Source: UMGS1766 sp963597355
GTDB lineage: Bacteria > Bacillota > Clostridia > Oscillospirales > Oscillospiraceae
DNA: 64,000 bases
Direction of reading: 5' to 3'
Assembly (NCBI GenBank): GCA_963597355.1
Contig: CAVBPR010000006.1
Location: forward strand, 210,754 to 274,753
The position numbers and the translations under genes were made by a program. Every line of letters starts with the position of its first letter. Position 1 is the first letter of the stretch. Shown here one piece after another: positions 1 through 7,244 of the stretch. The notes beneath the pieces were generated by a model. It was given only the letters and a program-made list of their open reading frames with translations, ran no database searches and had not been told where the DNA came from.

Positions 1-711
1 CATGGCTTCAACATCCGCTACAAGCAGATCGTACCTCCCGCTGACGTTGACGTGTTCATGGCCGCTCCTAAGGGCCCCGGCCACACCGTGCGTGGTCAGT
101 ATGTCATCGGTCAGGGCGTTCCCTGCCTGGTCGCTGTGGAGCAGGATGCCACCGGCAACTGCAAGAACATCGCTCTGGCTTACATCGCCGGCATCGGCGG
201 CGCTCGTGCCGGTATCATGGAGACTACCATGGACATCGAGACCGAGACCGACCTGTTCGGTGAGCAGACCGTTCTGTGCGGCGGCGTTGTTGACCTGATG
301 CAGTGCGGCTTCGAGACTCTGTGCGAGGCTGGCTATGCTCCCGAGAACGCTTACTTCGAGTGCATGCACGAGATGAAGCTGATCATCGACCTGATCAACA
401 AGGGCGGCGTGGCTGCTATGAACTACTCCATCTCCGACACCGCTGAGTTCGGCGAGTATGTCTCCGGTCCCCGCGTGATCGACCACGAGCAGGTCAAGGC
501 AAACATGCGCGCAGTTCTGTCCGACATTCAGGACGGCACCTTTGCCGGTCGCTGGATTGCTGAGAACAAGAACGGCCGTACCTTCTTCAACTCCAAGCGT
601 GCCGCTCTGGCAAAGCACCCCATGGAGACCGTTGGTGAGTACCTCCGGGACAACATGCTGTGGAAGAACAACGGCACCGGCGACGCTGACCTGGACTCCG
701 CTTCCAAATAA
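1..711 (+). CDS. ilvC: Ketol-acid reductoisomerase, C-terminal part (5' end outside window)
   Basis: This is the C-terminal 236 residues of acetohydroxyacid isomeroreductase, which converts acetolactate or acetohydroxybutyrate to the dihydroxy acids of valine and isoleucine synthesis using NADPH and Mg2+. The reading frame is open from base 1, so the NADPH-binding N-terminus lies to the left. What is visible is the all-helical C-terminal domain: the metal-binding stretch TDLFGEQTVLCGG (the family's Asp/Glu ligands), the substrate-binding segment YSISDTAE, and the usual acidic tail. The stop is followed directly by an intrinsic terminator, and ilvD, the next enzyme of the pathway, follows on the same strand. 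Codon use is strongly biased toward C- and G-ending codons, consistent with high expression. The identification is firm. Confidence 0.97.
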   Translation, partial: HGFNIRYKQIVPPADVDVFMAAPKGPGHTVRGQYVIGQGVPCLVAVEQDATGNCKNIALAYIAGIGGARAGIMETTMDIETETDLFGEQTVLCGGVVDLMQCGFETLCEAGYAPENAYFECMHEMKLIIDLINKGGVAAMNYSISDTAEFGEYVSGPRVIDHEQVKANMRAVLSDIQDGTFAGRWIAENKNGRTFFNSKRAALAKHPMETVGEYLRDNMLWKNNGTGDADLDSASK

Positions 712-731
712 TTCTTTTCTTTCCGCAATCT

Positions 732-776
732 ATCCCCGGCGGGCGGGCAATACCCGCTCTGCCGGGGATTTTTTCG
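732..776 (+). terminator. Intrinsic terminator after ilvC
   Basis: The 9-bp arms ATCCCCGGC (732-740) and GCCGGGGAT (761-769) enclose a further GC-rich stem, and the hairpin runs into six T residues. It lies 20 bases after the ilvC stop and would end or attenuate transcription before ilvD. Confidence 0.85.
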
Positions 777-784
777 GGGAGTTG

Positions 785-816
785 GACAAAAGCGCTGGTG
801 CGCCAACGTTTTTGTC
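785..816 (+). promoter_or_regulatory. Hairpin in the ilvC-ilvD spacer
   Basis: GACAAAAGCG (785-794) can pair with CGTTTTTGTC (807-816), with one G-U pair, around a GC-rich loop. It lies between the ilvC terminator and the ilvD ribosome binding site. No convincing promoter was seen in this 146-base spacer, so ilvD may be read through the terminator and this hairpin may be a processing or stabilising element. The function is inference. Confidence 0.35.
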
Positions 817-857
817 TGTCTCCCCGCAAACAAAATAAATGTACGGAGGTTATCCCT

Positions 858-2525
858 ATGCTTTCTGATAACGTCACCAAGGGTGTTGATCGCGCTCCCA
901 ACCGCTCTCTGTTTGCCGCGCTGGGTCTGACACCGGAAGAGCAGGCTCGCCCGCTGGTGGGCATTGTCTGTTCCAAAAACGAAATCGTTCCCGGCCACAT
1001 GAACCTGGACAAGATCTCCGAAGCCGTCAAAGCCGGTGTTCGGATGGCTGGCGGTACGCCCATCGAATTCCCTGCCATTGCAGTTTGCGATGGCATTGCT
1101 ATGGGCCATGTGGGCATGAAATATTCCCTTGTCACCCGTGACCTGATCGCAGACTCCACCGAGTGCATGGCCATTGCCCACCAGTTCGATGCACTGGTTA
1201 TGATCCCCAACTGCGACAAGAACGTCCCCGGTCTACTGATGGCTGCTGCCCGAATCAACGTGCCCACCATCTTTGTCTCCGGCGGCCCCATGCTGGCCGG
1301 TCACCTCTCCAGCGGCAAGCGCACCTGCCTGAGCGATATGTTTGAGGCCGTCGGCGCTTATCACGCCGGCACTCTGGACGAAAACGGTGTGGAAGAATAC
1401 ATCGAAAACGCCTGCCCCTCCTGCGGCAGCTGCTCCGGCATGTACACCGCCAACTCCATGAACTGCCTGACCGAAGCCATTGGCATGGGTCTGCGGGGCA
1501 ACGGCACTATCCCTGCTCCGTATTCTGCCCGCATCCGTCTGGCAAAGCAGGCCGGTATGCAGGTTATGGAACTGCTGAAGCAGGACATTCGTCCCCGGGA
1601 CATTATGACAGCAGAAGCTTTCCACAACGCAGAAATCATTGACATGGCGCTGGGCTGCAGCACAAACACCATGCTTCACCTGCCCGCAATTGCCCATGAG
1701 TGTGGCGTTGCTATCGACCTGAACATGGTCAACGAAGCCAACGCCAAAACACCGAACCTCTGCCATCTGGCTCCTGCCGGTCCCACCTTTATGGAGGATC
1801 TGGATCGTGCCGGCGGCGTGTACGCTGTCATGAAGGAACTGGCCGATGCCGGTCTCATTCGCACCGACCTCATCACCTGTACCGGCAAGACCGTGGGCGA
1901 AAACATTGCGGATGCAAAGAACCTGAATCCGGAAATCATCCGTCCGATTGACAACCCTTACATGGCCACCGGCGGTATCGCTGTTCTGTTCGGCAATCTG
2001 GCTCCCAATGGCTGCGTTGTAAAGCAGTCTGCTGTTGCCCCCGAGATGATGCAGCATTCCGGCCCCGCTCGTGTGTTCAATTCCGAAGAGGAAGCCATCT
2101 CCGTCATCTATGCCGGCGGCATTAAGCCCGGCGACGTCGTCGTGATTCGCTATGAAGGCCCCAAGGGCGGCCCCGGCATGCGGGAGATGCTCAATCCCAC
2201 CTCTGCTATCTGCGGCATGGGTCTGGGCGAGAGCGTCGCTCTGATCACCGATGGTCGTTTCTCCGGTGCAACCCGCGGCGCTGCAATCGGTCACGTCTCT
2301 CCTGAGGCTGCGGCCGGCGGCAACATTGGCCTTGTTGAGGAAGGTGACATCATCTCCATCGACATCCCCGCCCACTCCATCCACCTGGAGGTAAGCGACG
2401 ATGTGTTGGCCGATCGCCGCGCAAAGCTGGTCATGCCGGAGCCTAAGGTGAAAACCGGCTATCTGGCTCGTTACGCAAGTCTGGTCACTTCCGCTGACAA
2501 GGGTGCAATCCTGAAAACTCTGTAA
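858..2525 (+). CDS. ilvD: Dihydroxy-acid dehydratase
   Basis: IlvD dehydrates dihydroxyisovalerate and dihydroxymethylvalerate to the 2-keto acids that precede valine, leucine and isoleucine. The 555-residue length is normal for the family. Cluster and active-site motifs are visible: PNCDKNVPG (first cluster cysteine), CPSCGSCSGMYTANSM (second cysteine), GCSTNTMLHLPA (third), and the C-terminal GRFSGATRG that carries the catalytic serine. The ATG at 858 is chosen because GGAGGT lies 9 bases upstream; an in-frame extension to 798 would run through the spacer hairpin and has no Shine-Dalgarno sequence. The gene follows ilvC in pathway order. Enzymes of this family carry an oxygen-sensitive Fe-S cluster, which fits the anaerobic character of the window. 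Confidence 0.97.
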   Translation: MLSDNVTKGVDRAPNRSLFAALGLTPEEQARPLVGIVCSKNEIVPGHMNLDKISEAVKAGVRMAGGTPIEFPAIAVCDGIAMGHVGMKYSLVTRDLIADSTECMAIAHQFDALVMIPNCDKNVPGLLMAAARINVPTIFVSGGPMLAGHLSSGKRTCLSDMFEAVGAYHAGTLDENGVEEYIENACPSCGSCSGMYTANSMNCLTEAIGMGLRGNGTIPAPYSARIRLAKQAGMQVMELLKQDIRPRDIMTAEAFHNAEIIDMALGCSTNTMLHLPAIAHECGVAIDLNMVNEANAKTPNLCHLAPAGPTFMEDLDRAGGVYAVMKELADAGLIRTDLITCTGKTVGENIADAKNLNPEIIRPIDNPYMATGGIAVLFGNLAPNGCVVKQSAVAPEMMQHSGPARVFNSEEEAISVIYAGGIKPGDVVVIRYEGPKGGPGMREMLNPTSAICGMGLGESVALITDGRFSGATRGAAIGHVSPEAAAGGNIGLVEEGDIISIDIPAHSIHLEVSDDVLADRRAKLVMPEPKVKTGYLARYASLVTSADKGAILKTL

Positions 2526-2533
2526 GATACAGG

Positions 2534-2570
2534 GAGCGGGGCTGTTGTTTTGCAACAGCCCCGCTCTTTT
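2534..2570 (+). terminator. Intrinsic terminator after ilvD
   Basis: The 14-bp arms GAGCGGGGCTGTTG and CAACAGCCCCGCTC flank a 5-base loop and are followed by TTTT. This is a very stable hairpin 8 bases after the ilvD stop. Confidence 0.92.
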
Positions 2571-2576
2571 CCCGTC

Positions 2577-2605
2577 TTGATTGTCCGGGCGCAAAAAGCT
2601 ATAAT
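2577..2605 (+). promoter_or_regulatory. Sigma-A type promoter for the HD-domain gene
   Basis: TTGATT at 2577-2582 and a perfect TATAAT at 2600-2605 are separated by 17 bp, directly after the ilvD terminator and 26 bp before the next start codon. Confidence 0.75.
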
Positions 2606-2631
2606 AAGAGTATCCCACGGGAGGTGATAAC

Positions 2632-3318
2632 ATGGCAAACAGTCCGATGCTGCAATTGCTGGAACAAGGCAATTGGGGCGAATTTCAGCCTGCATTTGAT
2701 CGCTTACAGCAATGGGAGCTTTATCCTCTGCTCATAGAAACCTTTGAAACCCTGAAGCAGGATGTCCTGTTCGTCAGCGAGATGCATGGCCTTGGTCACA
2801 TTGAACGCACCATTCTGCAGGGCGGCTTCTGCGCCATGGAAGAGCACATCTCCCTTGCCGACACCCAATTGTTACTGGCCTGCTGCTCCTATCACGATGT
2901 CGGCCGTCTGGACGACTCCCTTGATCCCTACCACGGTCATCGCTCCGCTGAAAAGTTAGCTGAGCTCACCGGACGTCAGGGAGAGGAACTGAAGCTGATG
3001 CAGACCGCTGTTGACGTTCATTCCCGCCACGATTCTGATTTTGAGCAAGTTCTTCCCCTCTATGCCCCATCGGATCGCCTTCGGGCTGCCCATCTTAGTC
3101 AACTGTTAAAGGACTCGGACGGGCTGGATCGGGTTCGGTTAGGGGATTTGAACCCCCGCTATCTCCGCCGCGACTCCAGCCGCCAGCGCGTATCTCTGGC
3201 GCAAACGGTATTTGAACGCTACCAGTGCTCCATCGGCCGTTCTCCGGAGCCTTTTTTCAGCAAAGAAATTCGCGAAATGATGCGGCGGCATTATGACAGC
3301 GAAGGCTCCAGGAGTTAA
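2632..3318 (+). CDS. HD-domain phosphohydrolase
   Basis: A 228-residue soluble protein with the metal-binding signature of the HD superfamily: His in HGLGHIERT (about residue 52-55), the His-Asp pair in SYHDVGRLDD (about 87-88), a third His in YHGHRS, and an Asp in LKDSDGLDR near residue 164. HD proteins are divalent-metal phosphohydrolases acting on nucleotides, cyclic nucleotides or related phosphates. There is no partner domain (GGDEF, RelA or response receiver), so the substrate cannot be named. It is monocistronic, with its own promoter and a GGGAGGTG ribosome binding site 6-7 bases before the ATG. The class is firm, the substrate unknown. Confidence 0.8.
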   Translation: MANSPMLQLLEQGNWGEFQPAFDRLQQWELYPLLIETFETLKQDVLFVSEMHGLGHIERTILQGGFCAMEEHISLADTQLLLACCSYHDVGRLDDSLDPYHGHRSAEKLAELTGRQGEELKLMQTAVDVHSRHDSDFEQVLPLYAPSDRLRAAHLSQLLKDSDGLDRVRLGDLNPRYLRRDSSRQRVSLAQTVFERYQCSIGRSPEPFFSKEIREMMRRHYDSEGSRS

Positions 3319-3332
3319 ATTTGCAAAAAGTA

Positions 3333-3361
3333 TTGCAATCGCCCCGAAAAACGAGTAAACT
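3333..3361 (+). promoter_or_regulatory. Promoter for the 59-aa membrane protein
   Basis: TTGCAA at 3333-3338 and TAAACT at 3356-3361 are spaced 17 bp apart, 36 bp upstream of the small gene's start codon. Confidence 0.55.
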
Positions 3362-3396
3362 GCAGGGGAAGAGCAATGCCCTGAAGGAGGACCATT

Positions 3397-3576
3397 ATGA
3401 AGAAGTTCACACTGCGCACTGTTACTCAGATTTTGACCGTCTGTGTGGCCATTGCCGCACTGTTCTGTGCAATCGTTGGTATGTTGGATTACCTGCGGGA
3501 GCTGACAAACCACAAAAAGGGTTATAATGAATTTCCGCCGGAGTATGACGACTACGCCGACTGGGATGTAGATTGA
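3397..3576 (+). CDS. Small single-pass membrane protein, 59 aa
   Basis: A short gene with an excellent ribosome binding site (AAGGAGG, 6 bases before the ATG), its own promoter and its own terminator, so it is very likely real despite its size. The product starts with a basic stretch (MKKFTLR), continues with one hydrophobic helix at about residues 11-29, and ends in an acidic, tyrosine-rich tail with PPEYDDYADWDVD at the C-terminus. Topology would be N-in with the acidic tail outside, or a signal anchor. No family is recognised. The acidic tail suggests interaction with a partner or with metal ions, but that is only a guess. Confidence 0.7.
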   Translation: MKKFTLRTVTQILTVCVAIAALFCAIVGMLDYLRELTNHKKGYNEFPPEYDDYADWDVD

Positions 3577-3584
3577 TCAGAAAA

Positions 3585-3616
3585 CGAGCGTGCCGGATCG
3601 GCACGCTCGCTTTTTT
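3585..3616. terminator. Bidirectional terminator between convergent genes
   Basis: The 10-bp arms CGAGCGTGCC and GGCACGCTCG flank a GGATC loop, with six T on the plus side and four A before the stem, which would read as T on the minus strand. It serves the 59-aa gene and the convergent sirtuin gene, whose last codons overlap the T-run. Confidence 0.88.
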
Positions 3617-4340
3617 ATCGAACAACAATTTGATTAAGCACCTCACCGACCTTGTCGTGAAGGACAAGATTGGCAATTTTGTCTGCGGATGTGGGCTGGA
3701 GATTGATCAGCACCAGACGGTTCCCCTTATAATAGTTGATTAAACCAGCTGCGGGATACACCACCAGAGATGTGCCCCCAACAATAAGCAAATCCGCTTC
3801 ACGAATCGCCTGCACCGCGCCGTTTACCGTGTCATTGTCCAGGCATTCTCCGTACAGCACTACATCCGGTTTGATCTTTCCCCCACAGGTACAATGAGGA
3901 ACGCCTTCCTGGGCCATAACATCCTCAAGAGAATAGGCCTTGTGGCAACGCATACAGAAATTGCGGCTCACCGCTCCATGCAGCTCATAAACCCGCTTGC
4001 TGCCTGCTTTCTGATGCAGGCCGTCAATGTTCTGCGTTACCACGGCGGTCAGCTTTCCTGCCTGTTCCAGCTCTGCCAGCTTCCGATGCGCCGCATTCGG
4101 CTCAGCCTTGGGGCACAGCATTTTATCACGGTAGAAACGATAAAACTCCTCTGTGTGATCCATAAAGTAATCATGGCTTAAAATGGTCTCCGGCGGCTCA
4201 GAATAATGCTGGTTATACAGTCCGTCTACGCTGCGAAAATCCGGTATACCGCTTTCCGTGGACACGCCGGCTCCGCCAAAGAAAACAATGCGGCTGGACT
4301 CGTCAATCCACTGCTGAAGCTGATCTATCTGCTTGTCCAT
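3615..4340 (-). CDS. cobB: NAD-dependent protein deacylase (sirtuin, SIR2 family)
   Basis: A 241-residue class III deacylase that removes acyl groups from lysine using NAD+, giving nicotinamide and O-acyl-ADP-ribose. The sirtuin motifs are all present in order: GAGVSTESGIPDFR (NAD binding), TQNIDGLH, the catalytic His in YELHGA (about residue 120), a zinc ribbon made of CMRC and CTC pairs, and VGGTSLVVYPAA near the C-terminus. The usual ordering and length match bacterial CobB-type enzymes. It is transcribed away from the TetR-like regulator across a 165-base divergent spacer. Likely targets include acetyl-CoA synthetase and other metabolic enzymes, but no target is visible here. Confidence 0.93.
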   Translation of the reverse strand: MDKQIDQLQQWIDESSRIVFFGGAGVSTESGIPDFRSVDGLYNQHYSEPPETILSHDYFMDHTEEFYRFYRDKMLCPKAEPNAAHRKLAELEQAGKLTAVVTQNIDGLHQKAGSKRVYELHGAVSRNFCMRCHKAYSLEDVMAQEGVPHCTCGGKIKPDVVLYGECLDNDTVNGAVQAIREADLLIVGGTSLVVYPAAGLINYYKGNRLVLINLQPTSADKIANLVLHDKVGEVLNQIVVR

Positions 4341-4394
4341 ACCTGTTCCTTCTTTCTTATTTGGTTGAGTTCATAATAACATAGCAATGAATAT

Positions 4395-4459
4395 TTTGCT
4401 ACCAAGTAAGCAAATTTTTTTCTATTTTATTTGACAGCGTTCCCATAATGTGGTTTACT
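4395..4459 (+). promoter_or_regulatory. Promoter and candidate operator of the tandem-TetR regulator
   Basis: TTGACA (4431-4436), 17 bp, then TTTACT (4454-4459) form a promoter for the regulator at 4506. Just upstream is an inverted repeat TTTGCT-N8-AGCAAA (4395-4414) in the spacer between the divergent sirtuin and regulator genes, which is a plausible autoregulatory operator. Confidence 0.5.
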
Positions 4460-4505
4460 TATGGATAGAAGCAGTCAAATGAAACGGAAAGGAGCCCCAT
4501 CCAGC

Positions 4506-5318
4506 ATGAATAATGAACGCAGGAAAGCGGGCCTAAAAGCAAGGATTGAAGCCGCCGCCACGGCGGTTTTTTTGCGTAAAGGCTACTCCGAGACCAAAAT
4601 TATCGACATTGCCAACGAGGCCAATATCTCCCCCTCGACCATATATCTGTACTTTGACGGAAAGAAACAGCTGTTCAACGCCCTTAACATCCCGGAAGTT
4701 GCTCAAATTCGTCCGGAATTTGATCGTCGGAAAGAGGAGATCACTCGCGTTGCATTGACCCTTTTTGGTGAGCGCGGCTTTGAAGACACCACAATGGATG
4801 ACATTGCCCAGGAAATCGGCTTTTCCAAGGCTGCCCTATATCAGTATTGCTCCAGCAAGGAGGACCTGTTCTTTCAGGTTCTGCAGCTTTACACCCATGC
4901 CATTCCTCCAGATGACGTTGTAGAAGGTGCAAACTGCGCCGACTGGAAAAAGGCCATTCACAATGTGGCAGAAAGCTATATGGCGATTTCCCGCGATCCG
5001 GACCGCGCCGCATTTTTGGGCAGCGTCATTCGTGACTCTCACAAATTTCCTGAATTTGGTACAGCCTACTACGAGAAGAGTTTCTGCACCGCACGCCGTA
5101 ATTTTTCTGAATTCCTCGCTCGCCTGCAGCAGGAGGGAACGGTACGCAGTGACCTTGATATTAACGTAGCTACCACTGCCTTCTTCGGTTCTTTGACTTC
5201 CTACACCATTTTTTATGACACCATCCGCGGCATCCCCCGGGATGTGGATGAGGATTCCTTTATCGATACCATCTCGGATATGTTCATCCGCGGAATTGAG
5301 GCAAGTCCGGAAAAATAA
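4506..5318 (+). CDS. Transcriptional regulator with two tandem TetR-type DNA-binding domains
   Basis: A 270-residue regulator with two successive TetR N-terminal domains. The first spans about residues 9-60 (AAATAVFLRKGYSETKI, then ISPSTIYLYFDGKKQLF). The second spans about 77-125 (VALTLFGERGFEDTTMDDIA, then FSKAALYQYCSSKEDLF). Each has the three-helix fold with its own Y-x-Y-F/C recognition-helix signature. The remaining 145 residues form a helical ligand-binding and dimerisation domain. Ordinary TetR proteins have only one such DNA-binding domain. The ATG at 4506 is preferred because AAAGGAG ends 11 bases upstream; two upstream ATGs in frame lack a ribosome binding site. It stands alone, divergent from the sirtuin gene, and likely regulates itself. 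Confidence 0.85.
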   Translation: MNNERRKAGLKARIEAAATAVFLRKGYSETKIIDIANEANISPSTIYLYFDGKKQLFNALNIPEVAQIRPEFDRRKEEITRVALTLFGERGFEDTTMDDIAQEIGFSKAALYQYCSSKEDLFFQVLQLYTHAIPPDDVVEGANCADWKKAIHNVAESYMAISRDPDRAAFLGSVIRDSHKFPEFGTAYYEKSFCTARRNFSEFLARLQQEGTVRSDLDINVATTAFFGSLTSYTIFYDTIRGIPRDVDEDSFIDTISDMFIRGIEASPEK

Positions 5319-5320
5319 CA

Positions 5321-5360
5321 ATGGATCGGGTGTTTGCCGGCCGGCAAACACCCGATCCAT
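5321..5360. terminator. Perfect 40-bp palindrome, bidirectional terminator
   Basis: Bases 5321-5340 are the exact reverse complement of 5341-5360, giving a 20-bp perfect stem between the convergent regulator and membrane-protein genes. The minus strand has a T-run (TTATTTTTCC) after the stem; the plus-side T-run is weaker. It most likely terminates both transcripts. Confidence 0.8.
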
Positions 5361-5367
5361 TCATTTA

Positions 5368-5871
5368 TCAAAACCGGAATCGTTTCTGCACCAGATCCTC
5401 CACCCTTGGCAAGGCACGGTCATAGGCAAGAAACGTGAGGTTAAAGAGCAGAAACAGAACAAGGAGCATTCCAACTGTTGCTGATTCCGGAGCTAAAACC
5501 AAAAACATCAGCAGTTCCACTGCTGCAATCGCTGCGTTAAAAATCAGTTCTTTTACCAGCCAACGCAATCCCGTTGTCAGTTTCTCCAGCTTGGGCCGAA
5601 TGGCCGGATACCAGCCAAAGAAAGCAAGGAACATTAAGGTTTCCTCTGTATCTGCAACCAGGAACAGGCTGAGCAGACCAATCGCCGCCCACAGGGTAAG
5701 CGCCATTTTGCTACCGTATTTCCTTTCAACCGGAATCAGAAGCAACCCTGCCAACACAGGGCCGATATAAGTTCCTACCCCAATCCAGCCCGCCAAAAGC
5801 AGGATCACAATTCCCAGTGCCGCCAACAAGCCGCACAGCGCTACTTTTCGTCCGCTTTCTCTCACGCGCAT
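5368..5871 (-). CDS. Multi-pass membrane protein of unknown function
   Basis: A 167-residue, very hydrophobic protein with about five membrane segments: near residues 9-28, 33-47, 57-73, 105-122 and 130-150. Charged residues cluster between them, with a basic C-terminal end (VEDLVQKRFRF). The overall pattern of short helices with small residues is reminiscent of substrate-binding (S) components of ECF transporters, but no diagnostic motif supports that and no ECF energising subunits lie nearby. It is monocistronic on the minus strand, ending at the shared palindrome. The start is taken at 5871 with a GA-rich ribosome binding site just before it. Function unknown. Confidence 0.65.
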   Translation of the reverse strand: MRVRESGRKVALCGLLAALGIVILLLAGWIGVGTYIGPVLAGLLLIPVERKYGSKMALTLWAAIGLLSLFLVADTEETLMFLAFFGWYPAIRPKLEKLTTGLRWLVKELIFNAAIAAVELLMFLVLAPESATVGMLLVLFLLFNLTFLAYDRALPRVEDLVQKRFRF

Positions 5872-5888
5872 CCCCTCGCTTTCCGATG

Positions 5889-5917
5889 ATTATATCATGT
5901 TTCCTTCTGTTCTTCCA
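5889..5917 (-). promoter_or_regulatory. Promoter of the 167-aa membrane protein
   Basis: On the minus strand a perfect TATAAT (5894-5889) follows TGGAAG (5917-5912) by 17 bp. The -10 is strong and the -35 weak. It lies about 18 bases upstream of the start codon. Confidence 0.5.
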
Positions 5918-6019
5918 GATCGAGTTGTGATATAATAGCCGCCGAAAAAGTTTACATTCTGTTCGAAACTTTTTTGACCGGAGCCGTTACAATAGAAACC
6001 GACTATTGGAGGAAGAACT

Positions 6020-6217
6020 ATGGATCTGTTTGATGCAATCATTCTCTTCTTTTTGCTGATTGTTCCCGCTGCATTGATTGTCTGCATTGTTCTGCTGGTT
6101 CGCAGCAAACGCACGGTTCAGCAGTTACAGGAGGAACTGGCTTACGCGCAGGAACGAATCCGTCAGCTCCAATCTGCTTACGGTGATAAAAATTCCAATC
6201 GCCCGAATCATCTTTAA
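6020..6217 (+). CDS. Small membrane-anchored coiled-coil protein, 65 aa
   Basis: An N-terminal hydrophobic helix (about residues 4-27, rich in Ile, Leu, Val and Phe) is followed by a basic stop-transfer segment (RSKR) and a heptad-like amphipathic helix of about 25 residues (VQQLQEELAYAQERIRQLQ). The C-terminus is polar. A GGAGGA ribosome binding site lies 6 bases before the ATG. The rhomboid-like gene starts 19 bases after its stop, so the two are cotranscribed and may act together at the membrane. No family is recognised; the single-pass anchor plus coiled coil resembles small scaffold or assembly factors in general shape only. Confidence 0.7.
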   Translation: MDLFDAIILFFLLIVPAALIVCIVLLVRSKRTVQQLQEELAYAQERIRQLQSAYGDKNSNRPNHL

Positions 6218-6236
6218 TTTTGGAGGTAAGTTATTT

Positions 6237-7067
6237 GTGAAATTTCTCAGCGATAAAATCGACCGCTTCTGCTATAAACACCCCCGCTTTGGCATCAATA
6301 ATCTGATGCTCATTCTGGTCGTCGGCAATTGCATTGTCTATCTGATGGACATGGTCAGCGGCAACAGCCTGTCGCCCATGCTTTATTTCAGCCGTTATTA
6401 TATCCTTCACGGACAGATCTGGCGTATTATCACATTTTTATTTGTTTCCGATGTCGGCTCAAATATGTTGATGTTTGCATTATCGATGTATTTCTACTGG
6501 TTTATCGGCAGCAATTTGGAGCGGGAATGGGGTGCCGGCAAGTTCACCATTTACTACGGCACCGGCGTGCTGATGGCCGTTATCGTGGGCTTCATTACCG
6601 GTCATGCCAGCACAACCTACCTGGACCTGTCCCTGTTTCTGGCTTTTGCCACATTATATCCCAACCTTCGCTTCCTGCTGATGTTCATTATTCCCGTCAA
6701 AGCCAAGTGGCTGGCCTGGATTGACGCCGCTCTGATCGGCCTCAGCCTGATTCTTGCCCTTGTCCACTTCCAGTTTGGCACTGCACTGCTGATTGTAGCC
6801 AGCCTGCTCAACTACCTGATCTTCTTCTGGAACGATCTGATGTACTACCTTCGCCGCCAAAAGCGCAGTGCGAGCCGCTCCACAGTGAACTTCCAACGCG
6901 CCGCTCAGGCAAAGCGCGAGAAGACCGGCTATATCCACAAGTGCGCTGTCTGCGGTCGGACGGATACGGATTATCCCAATCTGGAATTCCGCTACTGCTC
7001 AAAATGCGTCGGCTACTATTGCTACTGCATGGATCACATCAACAATCACGTACACATCACAGAATAA
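6237..7067 (+). CDS. Rhomboid-like membrane protein with C-terminal zinc-binding domain, probably not a protease
   Basis: A 276-residue protein with six membrane helices of rhomboid type between about residues 20 and 205, including the family's HGQIWRIITFLF segment after the first loop. The helix that should carry the nucleophile in a GxSG motif reads TGVLMAVIVGFITGHAS and then a run of Leu/Phe, with no GxSG seen, so the protein looks catalytically dead. The last 50 residues carry CAVC, CSKC, a further C-x-C and two His (NNHVH), suggesting a zinc-binding cytosolic knuckle. The GTG at 6237 is chosen because GGAGGT lies 9 bases upstream; the longer frame overlaps the preceding gene out of phase. 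It forms a two-gene operon with the coiled-coil membrane protein. Confidence 0.75.
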   Translation: MKFLSDKIDRFCYKHPRFGINNLMLILVVGNCIVYLMDMVSGNSLSPMLYFSRYYILHGQIWRIITFLFVSDVGSNMLMFALSMYFYWFIGSNLEREWGAGKFTIYYGTGVLMAVIVGFITGHASTTYLDLSLFLAFATLYPNLRFLLMFIIPVKAKWLAWIDAALIGLSLILALVHFQFGTALLIVASLLNYLIFFWNDLMYYLRRQKRSASRSTVNFQRAAQAKREKTGYIHKCAVCGRTDTDYPNLEFRYCSKCVGYYCYCMDHINNHVHITE

Positions 7068-7075
7068 ACCACGAA

Positions 7076-7114
7076 ACGGCCGCAACACAGGTTATTGTGC
7101 TGCGGCCGTCTTTA
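7076..7114 (+). terminator. Terminator after the rhomboid-like gene
   Basis: ACGGCCGCA (7076-7084) pairs with TGCGGCCGT (7101-7109), with additional inner pairing, followed by CTTTATT. Confidence 0.8.
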
Positions 7115-7148
7115 TTAAGCAGAATCCTGCGGATTTCTGTGAACGGAT

Positions 7149-7205
7149 AAAAAAAGAGCGCCGAATTCATCTCCTCTTGTGGACGAATCGGACGCAACCA
7201 GCGCT
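7149..7205 (-). terminator. Terminator of the small transcript
   Basis: On the minus strand AGCGC and an imperfect arm (CCGATTCGTC) pair with GATGAATTCGG and CGCT, followed immediately by TTTTTTT. The stem has a bulge but the T-run is strong. Confidence 0.65.
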
Positions 7206-7244
7206 ATCAGTTTTGCAACTGAATGATGCAGTTTTTCTCTTTTT

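Noticed and set aside
5321..5360. The 40-bp perfect palindrome as a possible mobile-element end or recombination site
   Set aside because: It lies exactly between two convergent stop codons and has T-runs outside, so a bidirectional terminator is the simpler reading; no second copy was noticed.
7076..7114. The rhomboid-gene terminator as the end of the minus-strand small transcript
   Set aside because: The small transcript has its own terminator at 7149-7205, before reaching this hairpin.
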